Shown here one piece after another: positions 58,700-64,000 of a DNA stretch of 64,000 bases (positions within the stretch are counted from its first letter, which is position 1; every line of letters starts with the position of its first letter). The translations under genes and the position numbers were made by a program. A model generated the notes under the pieces. It saw only the letters and a program-made list of their open reading frames with translations. It did no database searches and was not told the origin of the DNA. Origin of the DNA: Prosopocoilus inquinatus (Eukaryota > Arthropoda > Insecta > Coleoptera > Lucanidae); contig CM069869.1 in the NCBI GenBank assembly GCA_036172665.1, positions 3,968,001-4,032,000 of the forward strand, written 5' to 3'.

Positions 58700-60823
58700 A
58701 TCCCCCTGATTGTCAGGAAGCCGCTTTGAAGCAAGCTTGTGAGTCCAACGCCGCATTCCCTCTCCGTTTTTTTTCTGTGACGTTGACGCTTCAGAACAAA
58801 CCAACGCCCGAGAGAAGAAGACTCGTTATCTGCCGTCCTGAGAACATCACAGGCGGGATACTGTGTCGAGTAGAATTTTCCCACCACGTAAGATTGTTCT
58901 AATATTTTCTTTTCTTTTCTTTTCTCCGTTCAATTACCGGCTCTGGCGTAATGTGGAACGTCACGTTACACGTGGTTGACGTGCCCTTCCCCTAAACGGC
59001 GCGGTTTTTGGAGTTTAGAATTCTTGTGGAGGCGATCTTTCTCAGATTTTGCCCCCACGTCCGTTTGCTCAATTTTTTTGGACTTTTCTGTGTAATTTTT
59101 TTCTTGAAGTCCTTTTTACACGTGATTGTATACATTGTTTAGATTTCTTGTTTTAATTTGCGGCTCCTTCAAAGCAGAAGTTTTGTGGCTTCCTCAGAGC
59201 AGAAGTTTCATGGCTCTTTCAGAGCGGTCGTTTTATTTCTTAATAATTTTTAATCTTTCGCGTTGTCGCGCTCTATTTATTACTATAATTTCATTTGCAT
59301 TTATTTATTTTATTACCTATTTTTGGTTATTTGTAAATCCTTGATTTAATATTTCAAAATTTCATTCGGTCTTAATTAAAATAAAATCGTTGTTATCAAA
59401 ATTAATAATTATTTTATTGTAATTGTGTGGTAAACTGAATTTCACGTCTTGTTAATGTAGTTTTACATTTAAAATTTTTCTAAATTATTAATTGATTTTT
59501 CACGTTTATGATTTTTTTTTTATATTTTGTATTTTAAATATTCGAAAACGTTTTGTAAATCAAATTTATCGTTTTTTTTTAAATATATTGTTATATTTAA
59601 AAATTTTGGGCATTTTTATTTGAGATATTCTCATTTTGAAGTTCAAGGAGAGCAGAGAGAGAAAAAGAGAAGAAATATTTTCGAAAATTCTGAAAATACT
59701 GGTACACCGCCATTCGAGCAACCGTGGAAAACAATTTGGGAAATCGATTTCTGGCTTTTTGGCTAAACCAGTTTATGTTCGAAAAAAAGAAATGAAATTC
59801 CAATTTGTACAGATTATTTCAAAGAATTGGGGACAAAAAGGGATGAAAAGTGGTTTTCCAACCCCGTCCGTATGGCCTTTAGATTAGGAAATTCTATTCC
59901 CAGCATTTTATAATCTAAGTAAGAAATTGTATTTAGTAGCTCGTCCTTTCATTTCATTACTAAATAGATTTAAATAAACGGCAAATGTTTTGTAAAAACG
60001 TGTAAACGGAGGCTGGAAACCCACTTTTCATCCACTTTTGTCCGCAATTTTTTTTAAACAATCCCTACAAAGTTGTATCTCGATTTTCTTGGTTAGTAGC
60101 GTCTCTGGTTTTCAGTAAAAAGTCAGAAATCAATTCTCCAATTTATCTTCCACGGTTGTTCGAATAGCGTTTTACCTCTATTTTCAGAATTGTCGAAAAC
60201 ATTTCTTCCTTTTTTCTCTCTCTGTTCTCCTTGAACTTGAAAATGAGAATATGTCAAATAAAAATGATAAAAATAGAGCGCGACAACGCGAAAGATTAAA
60301 AATTATTAACAAATAAAACGACCGCTCTGAAAGAGCCATGAAACTTCTACTCTGAAGAAGTCGCAAATTAAAGCAAAAAACCTAAACAAGGTATACAATC
60401 ACGTGTAAAAGGGACTTAAAAAAGATTACACAGAAAAGCCCAAAAAATTGAGCAAACGGAGGTGCGGGCAAAATCAAAGAAAGATCGCCTTCGCAAAAAT
60501 TTTAAACTCCAAAAACCGAGCCGTTCACTAGGAGGGTACATCAACCACGTGCTAATGCGACGTTCCACACAACGCCAGAGCCGGTACTTGAACAGAGAAA
60601 AGAAAAGAAAAGAAAATATTAGAACAATCTTACGTGGTGGGAAAATTCCACTCGATACAGCTTATCCCGCCTGCGATGTGCTTAGGACGGCAGATAACGA
60701 GTCTTCTCCTCTCGGGCGTTGGTTTGTTCTGAAGCGCCAACGTCACAGAAAAATGATGGAGAGGGAATGCGGCTTCGGATTCACAAGCTTGTTTTAAAAG
60801 TGGCCTCCTGGCAATCAGGGGGG
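58700..60823. mobile_element. Foldback element of about 2.1 kb, arms of about 590 bp
   Basis: The left arm 58700-59296 (CCCCCTGATTGTCAGGAAGC, ATCTGCCGTCCTGAGAACAT, TCTTTCGCGTTGTCGCGCTC) returns in reverse complement at about 60247-60823. A direct repeat (TTTTGGGCATTTTTATTTGA) lies outside the left arm (about 58663) and again inside (about 59605), so the interior was probably duplicated or inserted. Open frames in the arms occur as mirrored pairs and are not genes. Confidence 0.75.
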
Positions 60824-61497
60824 TAGTAAATAGGCCCCGTACAAGTTGCTTTAGAAAAGGAAGACAACATCAAATTATTAAAACGCCACGAAAAAACGAA
60901 AACGTAGTCAACAAATGGCGCACATACAGCGGAGACCGGAAAAACAAAGCTACTCACCTCGTCAATGATCCAACGAGCCCAAGGAATCACGCGTCGGCAG
61001 ATCCGCAACAGCGGCCTCAAAAGAAAACGGGGAAAACTCCCTCAAGGTGACAAGACCCGAGAAAAGACGACCAACTTTTATCACAGCAAACAAAATCGAC
61101 CGTCCACCTCGAATCAGCGTGTGTTATTGATCTTCATTGACGAAATTAGTTAAAAACTGAGGAAACTGATTTGAAAAAAAAAATTAATTGAAATAAAAAA
61201 ATAACTTCAACAAGGAACTTAACATGGAATTTGATCAAGAGGAATCACTCGAAGATCGACTTTTCGTATCCTCCTAGCGTTTTTAAGCACTTTTCTCTTC
61301 CCGGATTTGTATTCAAATGTCCCCCATCATACGATGTTTCGATGGCATTTTCCTTTGCATAAAATATCCTTAATTAACTGCATAATTAGGTACAATATTG
61401 CAACTTCCACAGGCTCGACTACGTTGCTCCCTGTTGCGAGTTGTGCTGCGTGCATCTCGATTATAGGAAATTCAGCTTCTGCTACTTGACTCTGACC
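60824..61497. other. No gene recognised
   Basis: Mixed composition. The stretch 60880-61090 is GC-richer, but its frames are short and lack family features. Confidence 0.35.
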
Positions 61498-61597
61498 TTG
61501 TACACATTATGATAATATATTATAATAGGAGTATTATTTAATAGTAATTGTACACATTATGATAATATATTATAATAGGAGTATTATTTAATTGTAA
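61498..61597. repeat. Perfect tandem duplication of a 50-bp unit
   Basis: The unit TTGTACACATTATGATAATA... at 61498-61547 is repeated at 61548-61597, essentially without change, so the duplication is young. Confidence 0.85.
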
Positions 61598-64000
61598 TTA
61601 ACAAATTTTATCAAAACATTGCATCTCATAGTACTGAATATTCGATCTTTTACAGTTTTATTTTACAGGCAATTAAATCTTAACCGTCTAGTCTTGGATA
61701 AAATAATAATTTATTTTTATTACAAAAAGACTTCCTCAGGGCTTCTGCTGCTAATGTTTTTTATTTGCCGCTGACGGTGCTGCTCCGTAGAAACTCCAAG
61801 GGAGTAACAGCACATACTGTTCCCGACAAATTCTAATGGGGATTAACAGCCGGTATTCTTTGTTTCTTTTTTAAAGGTATTTGATATTTTCTGTAATTCT
61901 TTTGAATAATAGCACTGTTAATAAATAAATTTTCTATCCGTAACTTACTGCTCAGTTTCCAATTATCATGCGTCATCACGTTATTAATGGTTTGTAAATT
62001 GCATTTAATAATTCCGTATGCTCTTCTGCCCCAATTAGGGTTATCGTTATGGCGCGCGCAGATATTATGCAGTCATTGCCGACGAGAATGCGCCTTAAAT
62101 TAAGCAAAACTATTTAAATTAATGGTAATTCATTTCGGATTAGGTAAGTTTGCCGAGTTTGTAATGGAATTTAAGATGTTATTTGCTGAAAATATATGTT
62201 TCAATTTAATGGCGACGTACCTGCCAAGACGGGCGGTTCATTATTAACAACAGCCAGCCCTCTAAAAGATTATATCACTCACAGGCATCTGACGATAATT
62301 AAAACATATATCAAAGGAACGTCTTGTCAAGAAAATTACGACCGACGTCTGAGTTAGCAATGCCACCACACATTCGCAGTCGGTATTAAGTAGTAATAGT
62401 TGTAGTAGTTGGAGGATGATTTTCGATGTTTCGGTAGAAAGAGGAAGGACGACTTCATTACCGGGAAAGTGCGCGCGATTATTTGATCTTAGTTCGTCCG
62501 GAAATTCCGGGCAAATCGAGACAATGGAGCAAAGGCACATCAGGCATCATCTGGTGCAGCCTGCCATTTGTCACGCGTGTAAGTTTCCTTGACAGCAGCC
62601 AGGTGCTTAATGGGTTCAATCCACGTCTCCGTACTGAATGCGATCAATTCTCGAAGTCATGTACATACATCATGCCGCGCTTGTCTTTTTAAAAGAGGCC
62701 TCTCCTCCACGTCTCACGGCTTCGGGAACATCGAAAATTGATAAATAGAAGGAATGCAGTCTGGCGTCGCGTCGTGCAGTTCGGCACGGTAAATAGAAAG
62801 CTTTTTCATTTCGGGAATATTCTCGAATAACATACATTCCCATTCTTTTATATCGAGCGAACGATGCGCCTGAGAAATTACGCCGCTTTTAAAGGTGACG
62901 GCGACATTACGGCAACAGAGACGCTTACTGACGCTTATGGAAATATCTACACCCGTCTACTCGTACCTGTGACACTAAATTATTTGCACCACTACTTCAT
63001 AAAAGTACGTGAACGTAAAGTTCATCTTTAAAAGTGCGATGGTATTTACTAAAACACTTTTAAAAAATATTTCGGAAAATCTAGACATTCTAGCTTAACA
63101 TAGGCAAATCTAATAGCGATGATCTAATTTCAAAATGCATTTCAAAATTCGCCCCAATGGCATGATTTGACCGTTTCGTGAAGGTTGGCACTTGCTATTT
63201 GTCACCCTGATAGAATTATGAGATCAAAAATAATCCTAACGCAGAAGCTCGGTCGGGTGTTCCCTCGAAGACTAAGTTGCGTACCGATGTCAACTCAGTG
63301 GAGATGACGTGGGAAAGTTCTAAAGGTGTTACGGAAAAGGGCGCCACCCAATGATGGTTACGCAACCCAATAGTATCGAAGTCGGGAAAGTGTATCCTTG
63401 TTTGTCCTCGGAAACTACTGCGAAAACTCCTCAGAACCCACTTCTTCGTTAATAGACCCCCAATTATCGAGCGTTAAGGAAAGCAGTGAGTAAGTAAGCC
63501 CAATAGAAAGAAAAATAACTGTACCCCTTTTCTTGAAACCCCTCTCCAAGAGTATGTGTCCCGAACGGTATCGTTATTCAACAAATAAACTCTGATTCTG
63601 CCCAAGAGTAAATCATTTATTGAGGCTTACGCCACCACATATTTCGGTAATAGTGCCACAAATTATGCTAAGGTAAGTAAATCAATAATTATTATTTTTA
63701 ATTATAAGAATTGGTGGTAAAAAGCTTCGCTGACTTCAGCAGACAGAAATAATAAAACTGGGCGGAAAGAACGCGCAAAGTGAGAGTGTGCATTACATTT
63801 GACGGCATAGCGTCGAGAGATTCGTCTCTGTCTGCTGAAGGGCACCTTGCATACCATATCCTTCCAAATATCGCTAATAAGTTGCGAGTGCTCCCTCTCC
63901 TCCTAGCGACCCTCGATTTTCCAAGGTCGTGACAATAGTACAAATCCCCTAATGGGAAGGTGGTCGTTATTTTATGTGATGTATTCAGAACAACAGAGCC
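61598..64000. other. No gene recognised
   Basis: Composition is more balanced than in the repeat regions, especially 62040-62950, and no repeat was identified there; this is the best candidate for unique non-coding host DNA. An AATAAA near 63580 followed by a CTTACGCCA line could be part of an LTR, but no second element end was found. Confidence 0.35.

Noticed and set aside
63698..63943. A minus-strand frame of 81 codons near the window end
   Set aside because: No recognisable motif or splice context; length is within chance for this composition.

Overview
The window looks like a piece of an insect genome, most likely a beetle. It is AT-rich, with no operons and no bacterial signals. It holds spliced exons with GT/AG borders and arthropod-type core promoters (TATA box plus a TCAGT/TTAGT initiator). 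The insect CBM39 domain, the N-terminal module of beta-1,3-glucan recognition proteins (GNBP/betaGRP), is repeated five times. The beetle assignment is inference. Transposable elements and tandem repeats make up much of the sequence.

Genes. Almost all recognisable host coding sequence is on the minus strand and is built from two exon types. Five separate first exons (21190-21562, 21745-22093, 22816-23170, 36824-37178, 39143-39485) each carry their own ATG, signal peptide and one CBM39 domain. All five end at a splice donor in phase 1, at the same place in the domain. About 15 kb downstream, at 5568-6034, lies one exon with a strong polypyrimidine tract and AG acceptor, also in phase 1, followed by a stop codon and a polyadenylation signal. 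It encodes a Ser/Thr-rich hinge, a lone cysteine, a leucine-zipper-like coiled coil and a small domain with a predicted RRM-like beta-alpha-beta-beta-alpha-beta order that recalls LINE ORF1 proteins. It also has three N-glycosylation sequons. I propose that the five CBM39 heads are alternative first exons, or recently duplicated genes, that use this common tail to make secreted, oligomeric glucan-recognition proteins. RNA evidence is needed to prove the joins.

Layout. 0.3-5.2 kb: several tandem-repeat families, a short inverted-repeat element and an LTR-like insertion. 5.5-6.0 kb: the tail exon. 7.1-20.7 kb: large intron or intergenic DNA with foldback elements, a four-unit tandem array (9.1-12.1 kb) and hairpin repeats. 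21.2-23.2 kb: CBM39 heads 1-3. 23.8-36 kb: minisatellites, a degenerate AT-rich array and several TIR elements, one resembling Transib (32670-34255). 36.8-39.5 kb: CBM39 heads 4 and 5, separated by a dead mariner-like element. 39.7-64 kb: dispersed repeats, remnants of an LTR element, a second dead mariner-like copy, a TIR family present three times in the window, a TGACGT-rich nested element and a 2.1 kb foldback element. No tRNA, rRNA or CRISPR array was seen.

Other points of note. A hammerhead-ribozyme-like core (CUGANGA, paired stem, GAAA) recurs in several otherwise different repeats.
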